64,000 bases of DNA from Acetobacterium sp. KB-1 (GTDB taxonomy: Bacteria; Bacillota; Clostridia; Eubacteriales; Eubacteriaceae). Of the stretch, positions 28,026 through 36,222 are shown one piece after another. The stretch covers positions 928,578-992,577 of the forward strand of contig NZ_CP030040.1 in the NCBI RefSeq assembly GCF_003260995.1, given 5' to 3'. The notes under the pieces are model-generated. The model saw only the letters and a program-made list of their open reading frames with translations, was not told the origin of the DNA and searched no databases. Numbering within the stretch: the stretch's first letter is position 1; each line of letters opens with the position of its first letter. Made by a program: the position numbers and the translations under genes.

Positions 28026-28562
28026 TTATTTCCGGCCTGACAGTAGGCGCTCCATCATATCATCATGGGGAGTTCCACCGCTGTAGGCAACGGAGCAATT
28101 TTCTTTTACGACCTGGTGTATCTGATACCAGATCTGATTGGACTGCTTTAAATACTGCTGGGACATGGAAACGTAGGGACTGGCAATGGCATTACCAGTT
28201 GTAGGGTGCTTGGCTAGAAATCCATATTCAGAAATACATTCTTCACACTGGATCCAGCGGGAAACGCTCATGGCGTACTGCTCAATCAGATGCCTGCTAA
28301 CCAGTTGATCACATTCCCGTTCTTTCAGCCATAGATAGATTTCGTTGAAGATTTCTTCTGCACACAGGTTTTTACCATTTTTCTGGGTCGCTTTCAGGTA
28401 TTCTTTCACCGGCGGAACATCGGCTCCAATAAAAGAGGCAGGCTCGGGTAGCACCATTGCGCCATCCAGCCTGCCATCGCTTATTTTTTCTGTAAGAGCC
28501 TTTGATTTCCGCCCGGCCCCAATTCGAGCTCCGCCGCGGTTTGTCCCGTCCTTTGCCATCAT
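28026..28562 (-). CDS. Terminase small subunit (P27 family)
   Basis: About 178 residues from ATG 28562 (CAGGTG upstream); 28559 is an alternative. The basic GARIGAGRKSKAL start and the core PPVKEYLKATQKNG..., LVSRHLIEQYAMSVSRWIQCEEC and TGNAIASPYVSMSQQYLKQSNQIWYQIHQVV are characteristic of P27 small terminases, which recognise the packaging site and load TerL. It is separated from TerL by the methyltransferase and endolysin cluster, which is not common. Confidence 0.9.
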   Translation of the reverse strand: MMAKDGTNRGGARIGAGRKSKALTEKISDGRLDGAMVLPEPASFIGADVPPVKEYLKATQKNGKNLCAEEIFNEIYLWLKERECDQLVSRHLIEQYAMSVSRWIQCEECISEYGFLAKHPTTGNAIASPYVSMSQQYLKQSNQIWYQIHQVVKENCSVAYSGGTPHDDMMERLLSGRK

Positions 28563-28599
28563 TTTCACCTGCCTTTTTCTTTCAGGGGTTAATACCCCC

Positions 28600-28650
28600 T
28601 TTGATTTCCGTTTTTTTCGCGCGTGCCCCCCTGCCCGTTGCATTTGCAAC
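28600..28650. other. Candidate cos/packaging region
   Basis: Between HNH and small terminase lies a GC-rich stretch on the minus strand (CAGGGGGGCACGCGCG) next to the 14-base dyad GTTGCA-AA-TGCAAC and a second hairpin AGGGG/CCCCT at 28583-28600. In HK97-like phages with HNH next to TerS, cos lies in this neighbourhood. Speculative. Confidence 0.3.
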
Positions 28651-28655
28651 ACGTT

Positions 28656-29030
28656 TTAGCGATTTTGCACCCCCCATCGGCCGCCTTCTCTGGCGGTTAT
28701 GGTTGAGTGACAACTGCTACATAGGGACATAAGATTCTTCTCATCGTGGGTACCACCTTTTGACAGGGGCTTGATGTGATGAACTTCTTGTGCCGGGGTT
28801 AGCCGTCCTTCTTTTATACACTGCTCACAGAGCGGATTGTTTTTAATGTATTTGTTTCTGATTTTCTTCCAGGCCCAGCCGTAGCGTTTCCGTGTTTCTG
28901 GATCGCGGTCGTACTTATTGTATTGTTGGTCATACAATTTTTGATGCTTCTCACAAAATCGTCCGTCCGTTAATTCACCACAACCAGGATGACTGCAAGG
29001 GCGCTTTGGTTTTCTTGGTATGATCATCAC
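28656..29030 (-). CDS. HNH endonuclease (packaging-associated)
   Basis: 124 residues. N-terminal zinc knuckle (CSHPGCGEL...FCEKH), then the HNH domain: CEQCIKEGRLTPAQEVHHIKPLSKGG, followed by NLMSLCSSCHSTITAREGG. HNH proteins next to terminase help TerL cut cos DNA in HK97-like phages. ATG at 29030. Confidence 0.93.
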   Translation of the reverse strand: MMIIPRKPKRPCSHPGCGELTDGRFCEKHQKLYDQQYNKYDRDPETRKRYGWAWKKIRNKYIKNNPLCEQCIKEGRLTPAQEVHHIKPLSKGGTHDEKNLMSLCSSCHSTITAREGGRWGVQNR

Positions 29031-29043
29031 CTCATTTTTTTCA

Positions 29044-29079
29044 ATAAAAAAGTCCTGCTGGATTGTTCCAACAAGACTT
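29044..29079 (-). terminator. Terminator or attenuator before HNH
   Basis: Stem AAGTCTTGTTGGA (29079-29067) / TCCAGCAGGACTT (29062-29050), two mismatches, then TTTTTTATTG on the minus strand. It lies just after the putative late promoter, so late transcription may need antitermination. Confidence 0.75.
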
Positions 29080-29103
29080 TGCTTATTTTGATATATTTTC
29101 TCT

Positions 29104-29152
29104 AGTATAATAATAACACATTACCCCCGTGGACATCCACTGATATCCACGG
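29104..29152 (-). promoter_or_regulatory. Candidate activator-dependent late promoter
   Basis: On the minus strand TATACT (29109-29104) is a good -10 box with no matching -35 box. An 11-bp dyad CCGTGGATATC/GATGTCCACGG (one mismatch; 29152-29127), containing two GTGGATRTC copies, is centred near -42 from the expected start. This is where a class II activator would bind; the DUF1492 regulator is encoded just upstream. Inference. Confidence 0.45.
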
Positions 29153-29158
29153 CACATT

Positions 29159-29593
29159 TTAAATTTTTGTAATTTTTTTTGGTATTTTTATATGATCTAT
29201 TGCCAAATCATGCCATCGACGGATGGTACGCTCATTAACACCCATGACTTCCCCGATTTTAGCCCAAGTAAAGTTGTGAACATAACGATAATGCAAAACC
29301 ATTTGTTCATCCATGTTGCTGACACTTTCAATTACCTGTGGAACTTCTTTTTTGTATGCCACGAGTAAATCGATATCGGCGTTGATCTCATTTTCAAGAT
29401 CAATGATCTTAATAACAATATCCTCCATCCGGTGTGTTTTTCTCGAAGGACTGCCAGGCATATCGCTGATCGTACTGGTCGCTTTGCAGGCAAGCGAGTG
29501 GAGTGTATCAACCTGTTCAATTTTACTATTGATACGCTCATCTAAGCGATAAGACTGTCCCAAGTATTCTTTTGCCGTCATTACCTCATTCAT
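29159..29593 (-). CDS. DUF1492/ArpU-like late transcription regulator
   Basis: 144 residues from ATG 29593, with GAGGAGG nine bases upstream. Helical N-terminal region (KEYLGQSYRLDERINSKIEQVDTLHSLACKATSTISD), then a sigma-region-4-like HTH: VLHYRYVHNFTWAKIGEVMGVNERTIRRWHDLAIDHI, listed here as YVHNFTWAKIGEVMG and NERTIRRWHD. These proteins sit at the end of early operons and switch on late genes. Followed directly by a candidate target promoter. Confidence 0.85.
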   Translation of the reverse strand: MNEVMTAKEYLGQSYRLDERINSKIEQVDTLHSLACKATSTISDMPGSPSRKTHRMEDIVIKIIDLENEINADIDLLVAYKKEVPQVIESVSNMDEQMVLHYRYVHNFTWAKIGEVMGVNERTIRRWHDLAIDHIKIPKKITKI

Positions 29594-29849
29594 AATCGTT
29601 GACCTCCTCATTGAGTTTTTTAATCAGCATCTCAGGTGGAATATCTGTAATAGCTGAATATAAGCTACTCCTAAAAAATCTCTCCACCTCTCGTTTGGTA
29701 TACTTTGAGACTTCATCCTCTGGGAATTTTGTCAATTTCTTCAATGCTTTGCGATAATCTCTAACCGCTTGTAGAATAATGCCATTGCCAAGTTCCCGAT
29801 ATATTTCTTCTTCATTAGCAGGTTGAACGTTTTTCTGGGCGACATACAT
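29586..29849 (-). CDS. Small conserved phage protein, unknown
   Basis: 87 residues from ATG 29849 (GGAGGTACAAACTC upstream). Helical; ends EMLIKKLNEEVNDYE. It overlaps the 3' end of the helicase gene and the 5' end of the DUF1492 gene. Common in this position in clostridial phages but of unknown role. Confidence 0.65.
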   Translation of the reverse strand: MYVAQKNVQPANEEEIYRELGNGIILQAVRDYRKALKKLTKFPEDEVSKYTKREVERFFRSSLYSAITDIPPEMLIKKLNEEVNDYE

Positions 29850-31221
29850 GAGTTTGTACCTCCAATCTATCAAATCCAATTCTGGCTTTCACCGCTTCAA
29901 TCAACGATGATTGTTGAATATCCTTGTTTTTTAAAGCTTTTATGACATCTTCATCGTGGGTCCCTTTTGTTATAATGTGTTGAATCACCACGGTATTCTT
30001 TTGTCCTTGCCGCCAAAGTCTTGCATTGAGCTGCTGGTATAGCTCAAGCGACCAGGTTAATCCAAACCAGACAATCGTCGACCCACCCTCCTGAAGATTT
30101 AATCCGTGACCGGCAGATGCCGGGTGAATCAGTGCCACTGGTATTTTCCCAGCATTCCAATCTGCTATATCCTGTGACGAATCAATGCATCTGGCATTAA
30201 ATCGTTTAAGAATTCGACTTTTATCATGTTTGTACCAATAGGCCACCAACAAGGGCTTCTCATTGGCAGACTCAATCAAATCTTCCAATGCATCCAGCTT
30301 TCTCTGATGTATCTCTAAAATGCGATCATCATCTCCATAAACCGCGCCATTAGCCATCTGTAAAAGCTTTCCTGTAAGCGAAGCGGCATTGGCTGCGGTT
30401 ATTTCTCCATCCGGCAGTTGCAATACGAGATCTTTTTTTAGTTCCTCATATTTTTTCGATTCTTCTTTAGACAGTACAACCTCTGTCTGCGTACTGATCA
30501 GTTCAGGCATTTGAAGATAGTCATTGGATTTCATGGAAATGGTAATGTCAGAGATTTTTTCATATATCTGCTGTTCGGCATTCGGCAGTGGCTTGTAGCT
30601 GTAAATAATTTGACCATTTCGCTTATCCGGTGAGAAATAGGCAGTTCGGTACTGGCCAATAAATCTGCCAAGCCGAACACCCATATCTAACAGTTTAAAC
30701 TCTGCAAATAAATCCATTAGCCCATTACTGCTTGGGGTTCCTGTCAGACCCACTATTCGTTTCACCTTTGGTCTAGCTTTCATCAAAGACTTAAACCGCT
30801 TGGATTGATGGTTTTTAAAAGACGAAAGCTCGTCCACAACCACCATATCAAAATCAAAGGAAAGACCACTTTTTTCAATCAGCCATTGTACATTTTCCCG
30901 GTTGATAATATAAATATCTGCCTGTGCTCTGAGAGCTGCCAATCTTTCAGCTTCCGTTCCAACTGCTACGGAATATTTCAGCATATGCAAGTGTTCCCAT
31001 TTTTTGATTTCAGAACCCCACTGGATTTTTGCTATTCTAAGTGGTCCTATAATCAAAATTTTATGAACCTCAAAGCTGTCAAACAGTAAATCATTTATAG
31101 CAGTAAGGGTAATCACTGTCTTACCTCAACCCAAGCCCATATCAAGGAGGACAGCAGAAATCTTACGGCTCTTAATATAATCGACTACGTAATTCTGGTA
31201 ATCATGTGGTATGAACTTCAT
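29815..31221 (-). pseudogene. SNF2-type DNA helicase with in-frame TGA in Walker A
   Basis: The gene starts at ATG 31221, overlapping the VRR-NUC stop (ATGA), and reads FIPHDYQNYVVDYIKSRK then LLDMGLG, TGA (31128-31126), GKTVITLTAI. Compared with the normal DMGLGKT loop there are six extra bases (GGTTGA or an equivalent register). Everything after is open to 29815 and shows VVDELSSFKN, LTGTPSSNG and the C-terminal helicase motifs HPASAGHGLNLQEGG and QLNARLWRQGQ. A GTG at 31116 could start a product without Walker A. As read, the helicase is inactive; a sequence error is possible. Confidence 0.85.
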
Positions 31222-31505
31222 TCGGCATCACCTCCAATCTCATCAAGCATTTCTCCAATCTGTTTCTCATCATCCAACACATACACTCGAAAGCCGAGTT
31301 GCTGTAACATACCATGCCTTGCCAGCTGCAATGGTCGTGGCTTTTCTCCAGATGCTTTTACCTCTACAAAGGCAATCCTTCCAAAAGGAAGAAGCACCAA
31401 ACGGTCTGGCATACCATCGAAACCTGGTGAAGTCAACTTGGGGCAAATCCCATCATTCTTTTTAACCGCCTTTACAAGTTTTTGTTCAATCGTTTTTTCT
31501 CGCAT
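31218..31505 (-). CDS. VRR-NUC domain nuclease
   Basis: 95 residues covering one VRR-NUC domain: SPGFDGMPDRLVLLPFGRIAFVEVKASGEKPRPLQLARH, with the metal-binding Asp (PDRL), Glu and Lys (VEVK) and Gln (LQ) of the PD-(D/E)XK fold. Phage forms pair with the SNF2-type helicase directly downstream and are thought to be structure-specific nucleases in replication or recombination. Confidence 0.9.
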   Translation of the reverse strand: MREKTIEQKLVKAVKKNDGICPKLTSPGFDGMPDRLVLLPFGRIAFVEVKASGEKPRPLQLARHGMLQQLGFRVYVLDDEKQIGEMLDEIGGDAE

Positions 31506-31729
31506 TTTTACTCCTGTTCCAGGTACTCAAAAATCCCTATACGCGCGAATACGCGGGATTTTTTGCTATATACTCTCTATTACTACAATTTCATATTTAA
31601 TATAATTATTAAGAACACAGGCACAAAAGCAGTAAAATTGGCTACCGCCCGCGCCCCTGAGGTGTTCCTCAATCTGTTCCTGTCTGCCTTTTTCGGAACA
31701 GAAGAAAAGATGAGGAACAGTTCCGAAAA

Positions 31730-34078
31730 TTACAGTTTTTGGGGAACATCGCCAGGAACACATTTAGGAACAAAAATATATTGTGGTCCATACATTGGCA
31801 ACCTGGTTTTATTCGGCATACGCTCCCAACCAAGCTTGATTAGAATTGCAGCAATGGCATTAGAATCTGCACGTCCAATATTGGCTCTTTCTTTACCAAA
31901 ACACTCACACCAGATTTCCATACTGCTGACCTGATTTCTCTGTACCGTGCCTCTTTTACCGATTTCACCCAGTTCATTCCCACTTAAGAAATTCCTGCGT
32001 TCAAATAAATCCATATCATCCCAGCTATCTGTGAGTAATGTATCAAGATATTCCCGCACCAATCCCTCACGTTCATCTGACTCCAGAGCTGCTCGCTGCT
32101 CATCTTTTGCCATTCTCTCTTCCTCCGGTGTCAGGTAAAGTTTTTCACCAGCTTCGACCATTTTCAAAACCTCTGCCCAGATTTGCTGTACATCATATAC
32201 AGTCAATTCCCATGAATGTTTTTTCCCACTGCCAGGCGTCTTAACTGGCCAAAATCGTCTATTTCCCGTAGTATCGCGAAGATACCCGGACTCAGCGTTC
32301 GTCGTTCCAATAAAAATACACTGCCGCGGATGTGGTGTTGCTCTCTTACCAAACGCTGCCCTGTAAATATCATTTTGCCTAGAGATAAATGAGCGCAGTG
32401 TTTCTACTTCTGCTTTGCGAAGTCCAGCCAGCTCTCCAATTTCCAATATCCAATATCCTTGCAGTTTTTCTGCTGCTGTTTTATCTTTTGTGTCATTGAG
32501 ACTTAATGAGTCAGAAAACCACTCACCGCCTAGCAGCGAAATCAATGTGCTTTTTCCAATGCCCTGCGGACCATTCAATACGATCATACTGTCAAACTTG
32601 CATCCGGGATCCAAAACTCTTTTGACTGCTCCACAAAAGGATTTTCTAGTAACAGCACGTACATATTTGTTGTCAACAGCACCGAGATAATCAATTAATA
32701 TAGTGTCTACTCGTTGTTCACCGTCCCAATCAGGGAGTGCACTCAGAAACTCTCGAATAGGATGGTAGGAACGGTCGTCCGTTACCTTTGTTACTGCGAT
32801 CTTATAATTTCTATCCGAGAATGTACCGTAGTTTGTATCAATGTAGCTGATTAACTGAGCATCATCTGCATCTCTCCAGTATTTTGATGGATGCTTCCAT
32901 GGTACCTCACCTTTAATTTCCATCCCATCAAGTTGCTGATTAAATACAATGGCGCGAAGATTATCATCATTTTTAAGAATTAAAGTCAGATTTTGAAGAG
33001 TATTGCAGAGATTACCATTCTTTTCACGCTGAAGTCCTTTCGTCCAGTCCTCAAACTCCTGACTTGCTTTTACCTGCTTTTCCTTTAAAAGCTGCTCATT
33101 AATTCTGTCCTTACATAGCCAAAATTTTACAGCTTCGGTATAGGATTTTTTATCATCCAAATCACCGAATTGATGAACTCGAATTAAATCAAATGCATTA
33201 CAAAGCTTCCCTCCCGCCGGATCTGTTGCATGGTGGCTGTATGCAAACTTATCTTCATAGATGACAACGCCTGCAGAACCTTCTCCGGGAATATAATCAT
33301 ATCTTCCTGATCCATCTGCTGTTGGAGTATAAACATCTGAAAGATAATTCTCCATGACCTCCTGTACCGTATAGCATCGACATACTGCTCCAACCACACC
33401 GTCCTTTTCGAGCGGATCTTTCTGCTGTTTCACATTGTGGTCAGTTGCCTTGCTTTCTTTTGGTGTCGTGGGCAGCAGAGAACAGTCCCTCCAATTGGGG
33501 TGTTTTGCAAAAATATCATCGGGGTTAAGCCAATCACCATCCATCTCACCAAACAGGTACTCTCCATTGGAAGGACTGGTTGGCCAATACATCAGCTGAT
33601 GTGGGGAGAATGAGCATGGGTCAAGCATGGTAATGAACCCATTATCCTGGGCATAATATCTCGCCGCTGCATTGAACTCATCGGGTGTCATATCACGGCT
33701 AACTGGAATAATCATTCTCGCTCTCGGATTATCTGCCCTATGACTGTGGGTGGTGTAATAGCAGCCCTTGTTATGCACCTTACTGCTAATGTCCCTTAAA
33801 AAAGCGACTTCAATGCTGTCAAGATCATAGACCAGCATTGAACGGCACGCCACCTTGTTTGCCTGTCTGCGGTTGCCGCTCAAATGACCCGCCACAAAAC
33901 CGCCCTTGTCCTTAATATCATCACGCTGACCCTTGGGGAGTTTCGGATATTCCTCTGCCGTTTCCGATGTATAAATCGGACTGCGCAGCCTGTCACACAA
34001 TTCATCAAATTTTATGGTCTTGTTCGACCAGAACTTCGCTCTCCTGCTGTTTCCATATGCAATATTTAAATCACGCAT
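31730..34078 (-). CDS. VapE-family primase-helicase
   Basis: 782 residues. N-terminal DUF3854/archaeo-eukaryotic primase-like region (LVYDLDSIEV, PRARMIIPVSRDM) and a C-terminal virulence-associated E helicase domain with Walker A LNGPQGIGKSTLI (about 505) and Walker B-like LEIGELAGLRKAEVE. TTNAESGYLRDTTGNRRFWPV is characteristic of the family. It provides primer synthesis and unwinding for phage replication. Start ATG overlaps the stop of the upstream gene. The 224 bases after its stop hold no recognised gene. Confidence 0.92.
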   Translation of the reverse strand: MRDLNIAYGNSRRAKFWSNKTIKFDELCDRLRSPIYTSETAEEYPKLPKGQRDDIKDKGGFVAGHLSGNRRQANKVACRSMLVYDLDSIEVAFLRDISSKVHNKGCYYTTHSHRADNPRARMIIPVSRDMTPDEFNAAARYYAQDNGFITMLDPCSFSPHQLMYWPTSPSNGEYLFGEMDGDWLNPDDIFAKHPNWRDCSLLPTTPKESKATDHNVKQQKDPLEKDGVVGAVCRCYTVQEVMENYLSDVYTPTADGSGRYDYIPGEGSAGVVIYEDKFAYSHHATDPAGGKLCNAFDLIRVHQFGDLDDKKSYTEAVKFWLCKDRINEQLLKEKQVKASQEFEDWTKGLQREKNGNLCNTLQNLTLILKNDDNLRAIVFNQQLDGMEIKGEVPWKHPSKYWRDADDAQLISYIDTNYGTFSDRNYKIAVTKVTDDRSYHPIREFLSALPDWDGEQRVDTILIDYLGAVDNKYVRAVTRKSFCGAVKRVLDPGCKFDSMIVLNGPQGIGKSTLISLLGGEWFSDSLSLNDTKDKTAAEKLQGYWILEIGELAGLRKAEVETLRSFISRQNDIYRAAFGKRATPHPRQCIFIGTTNAESGYLRDTTGNRRFWPVKTPGSGKKHSWELTVYDVQQIWAEVLKMVEAGEKLYLTPEEERMAKDEQRAALESDEREGLVREYLDTLLTDSWDDMDLFERRNFLSGNELGEIGKRGTVQRNQVSSMEIWCECFGKERANIGRADSNAIAAILIKLGWERMPNKTRLPMYGPQYIFVPKCVPGDVPQKL

Positions 34079-34481
34079 GATTGATTACCTCCTTCAAATC
34101 ACTGCTAAAATAACGCAGTTTGATATTTTTTCTTCGGGCTCTTTTTATTTCAGAATCCATTCCGTCTGATATGATTTCTCCGAACACCCACACCTCACTG
34201 CAATGGTCCATCAGCACATTCCCAAAATGCAGGCCCAGTTCTCGCTCCGTCAAGTCATTATCATTAAGAAACTGCGGAAACAGCAAATGCGGTGTAATTG
34301 GTATACATCCCTGCTCTACAACGAACCGGCTGTACTTTCGTGCATTTTCAATGTTCCGGGCAACATCCCCAGAAAAAGGGGAGCATACATACACCATCTG
34401 TCTGTACGCTCTTGATGGTTTTTCAAGACTGGTTAAACCACCGTAAATAGTCGGATCAGGATTGCCTTCGCGGCTATACAT
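34071..34481 (-). CDS. DUF4406/nucleoside deoxyribosyltransferase-like protein
   Basis: 136 residues from ATG 34481, which overlaps the previous stop by eight bases. MVYVCSPFSGDVARNIENARKYSRFVV, PITPHLLFPQFLND and CSEVWVFGEIISDGMDSEIKRAR follow the pattern of the nucleoside 2-deoxyribosyltransferase fold (DUF4406/DUF7768). Might act on nucleotide pools or modified nucleosides during replication; substrate unknown. A longer frame from 34643 has no support. Confidence 0.75.
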   Translation of the reverse strand: MYSREGNPDPTIYGGLTSLEKPSRAYRQMVYVCSPFSGDVARNIENARKYSRFVVEQGCIPITPHLLFPQFLNDNDLTERELGLHFGNVLMDHCSEVWVFGEIISDGMDSEIKRARRKNIKLRYFSSDLKEVINHA

Positions 34482-34698
34482 GCTCACACCCACAAGCCCT
34501 TCCTCTCTTCCATTCTTTGCTGCAGTTGTCACAAAGTACGGATGTACCAAAAAGGTCAATCTCCCCATCGGCAAACACATTGGCCAAGTCGACCTGGACC
34601 TCCGAGCCACAGTGCGGGCAGCGACAGAAAACATTCTCATCATTTATTTCAATGGAAACCTCTATCGCATCGTTTAACTGTTCTTTCACATAAAACAT
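34474..34698 (-). CDS. Small zinc-ribbon protein
   Basis: 74 residues with two Cys pairs (CRCPHCGSEV...LCDNCSKEW) and a short Cys-rich end (RACGCEHV), predicting a zinc ribbon. In the replication operon between the GIY-YIG-like and DUF4406-like genes. Function unknown. Confidence 0.7.
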   Translation of the reverse strand: MFYVKEQLNDAIEVSIEINDENVFCRCPHCGSEVQVDLANVFADGEIDLFGTSVLCDNCSKEWKRGRACGCEHV

Positions 34699-34699
34699 T

Positions 34700-35278
34700 T
34701 TATTTGTCCTCCTCTAATCTGGTTTTGTTAATCTTCATAAATGCATTTAAAAATTCTGCTGTGAACATACCAAAATCTTCTGATTCAAACCAGATCTTCC
34801 CGTTCTCGTCTTTATAAATAGCAATATCTGCATCATTAAGAGCTTCATAAAACTCGAATAATTCAGTGTACTGGGGGCAGAAACAAGAAATTAGTTCTGC
34901 CATATCTGGGGATTCGCTTTGTTGCTTTGAATTAATATCTCCTCTGCTTTCTGCAACCTCCTCTGCAACAACTACTGCAGTTTCAAATGGTATTGAAAAC
35001 CATTCGGAAATTATTTTTTCACAACGCATTCTTCTATGCACTTCACACTCCACTTGATAACTATTTTGAAATGGCCCCAACAGCCGCTTCCTCAAAATTT
35101 TAAAGCCTCCAGCTCTCTCCAAAACTTTTATTCGTTCCTCTGGCATTACCGACACACCAACCTTCACGCGGTTCTGCTCTTTTTCAATGATGTATATCCA
35201 TTGTTTAGGCGCAATCATTTTGGTGGGTGATTTGTCAGCAAAAATTCCGTATTCATCTTTAGGTATCAATTCTTTCAT
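34700..35278 (-). CDS. T5orf172/GIY-YIG-like domain protein
   Basis: 192 residues from ATG 35278 behind GGAGG. Residues 25-110 fit the T5orf172 (MUG113) domain, a GIY-YIG-related nuclease fold: WIYIIEKEQNRVKVGVSVMPEERI, then the catalytic-region EVHRRMRCEKIISEWFSIP. The C-terminal part is acidic. It may be a nuclease of the replication module or a former homing enzyme. The 250 bases before it contain a hairpin (35304-35338) but no gene. Confidence 0.75.
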   Translation of the reverse strand: MKELIPKDEYGIFADKSPTKMIAPKQWIYIIEKEQNRVKVGVSVMPEERIKVLERAGGFKILRKRLLGPFQNSYQVECEVHRRMRCEKIISEWFSIPFETAVVVAEEVAESRGDINSKQQSESPDMAELISCFCPQYTELFEFYEALNDADIAIYKDENGKIWFESEDFGMFTAEFLNAFMKINKTRLEEDK

Positions 35279-35303
35279 TGAAATACCTCCGTTCATAAAA
35301 GTA

Positions 35304-35338
35304 GGGTTTTGCCCTCTAATAGTCAAAGGACAAAACCC
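35304..35338 (-). promoter_or_regulatory. Leader hairpin before the T5orf172 gene
   Basis: Stem GGGTTTTG (35338-35331) / CAAAACCC (35311-35304), 26 bases before the start codon. Could be a transcription terminator for the polymerase remnant or a translation control element; the T-tract is weak. Confidence 0.45.
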
Positions 35339-35528
35339 AATGTTTTAAGAACCATTTTTCTAATCTTTTTGAAAAAAATTTATGAAATCAAATTTTGGCC
35401 AAGTGCTTCATCAGCTGATGACCATATTTCTTTTGCTATCTTTACGGATCACATATTTGTGATTCGTTACATCCCAATTTTTCAGAGAGAATTAATCTCC
35501 ACCTATTAGCCTAGGGAGGTTTTAAAAG

Positions 35529-36222
35529 TTAATCTTTTTGATAAAACTGACATTCGTAACCATCGGCTCGCAGTAACAAGCCTTTTGCCCAGGGTGGTGT
35601 TCTTGCCATTTGCTCGCAAACAGCAGAAAGTGACATGCGCATATCCGCCTCAATAATTATTTCATCATGGACATGAGCTACAATGAAGCAGCTCTTTAAT
35701 GTCTCCATAGCAAAGCATAAAATGTCTCGGCTAATTGCCTGAACGATATTTTCAACAAATTTCGGACCATAGCTTTCAATCCGCTCCCATTTCTTTGTGC
35801 CGCCCACCCCTTCATAGGAAACAGACTCGCCACCAAAGCGGTTCTCCCCAATTCGAGGCTTTACATAAGCCAGTTTTCTGCCAGAAGGAAGGGTGATAAA
35901 TAGAAAGCCACTTTGATAAGAAAAGTAAATACCGTGAGTTTCTGATGTCGTTTTTTGTTTGATACATTCTTTTACAACTCGATCCACGGCCCACCAGAAA
36001 CGAACGATATTTGGATTAGCCTGACGCCAGGCATCAACCAGTGGCTTTAACTCATCCTCCTGCATACCGGATTCTAGAGCTCCCATTGCCTTTAGCGCTC
36101 CGACTGATCCGCCATACCCACAGTTGTGGACGAGTTTTCCCGATACGGTAAAACGGTGATGTGGTCCGGCATTTCGTATGTCATAAAGTCGAGCCTTGCA
36201 CTGATTAATTTCCAATTTTTCC
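35529..36222 (-). pseudogene. DNA polymerase A family, C-terminal fragment preceded by intein C-terminus
   Basis: From Cys at 36122-36120 onward the frame encodes about 197 residues of phage family A polymerase: CGYGGSVGALKAMGAL (finger O-helix side), YGPKFVENIVQAISRDIL and the motif C HVHDEIIIEA with its catalytic Asp. Directly before the Cys is a typical intein end: YDIRNAGPHHRFTVSGKLVHN, with the penultimate His and terminal Asn needed for splicing. The N-terminal two thirds of the polymerase, and the intein N-terminal splicing block, are absent from the window. The frame upstream of about 36222 joins an HNH frame only after a one-base shift. Confidence 0.8.

Noticed and set aside
31126-31128. 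Selenocysteine at the helicase TGA
   Set aside because: The TGA is in a Walker A loop of a family without Sec and comes with an extra Gly codon, and no SECIS-like hairpin was identified directly after it.
31566-31763. Small gene after VapE
   Set aside because: The frame overlaps the VapE 3' end, has no ribosome site and shows no conserved pattern.
34482-34643. Longer start for the DUF4406-like gene
   Set aside because: The extra residues are an out-of-frame reading of the zinc-ribbon gene; ATG 34481 overlaps that gene's stop and starts just before the conserved domain.
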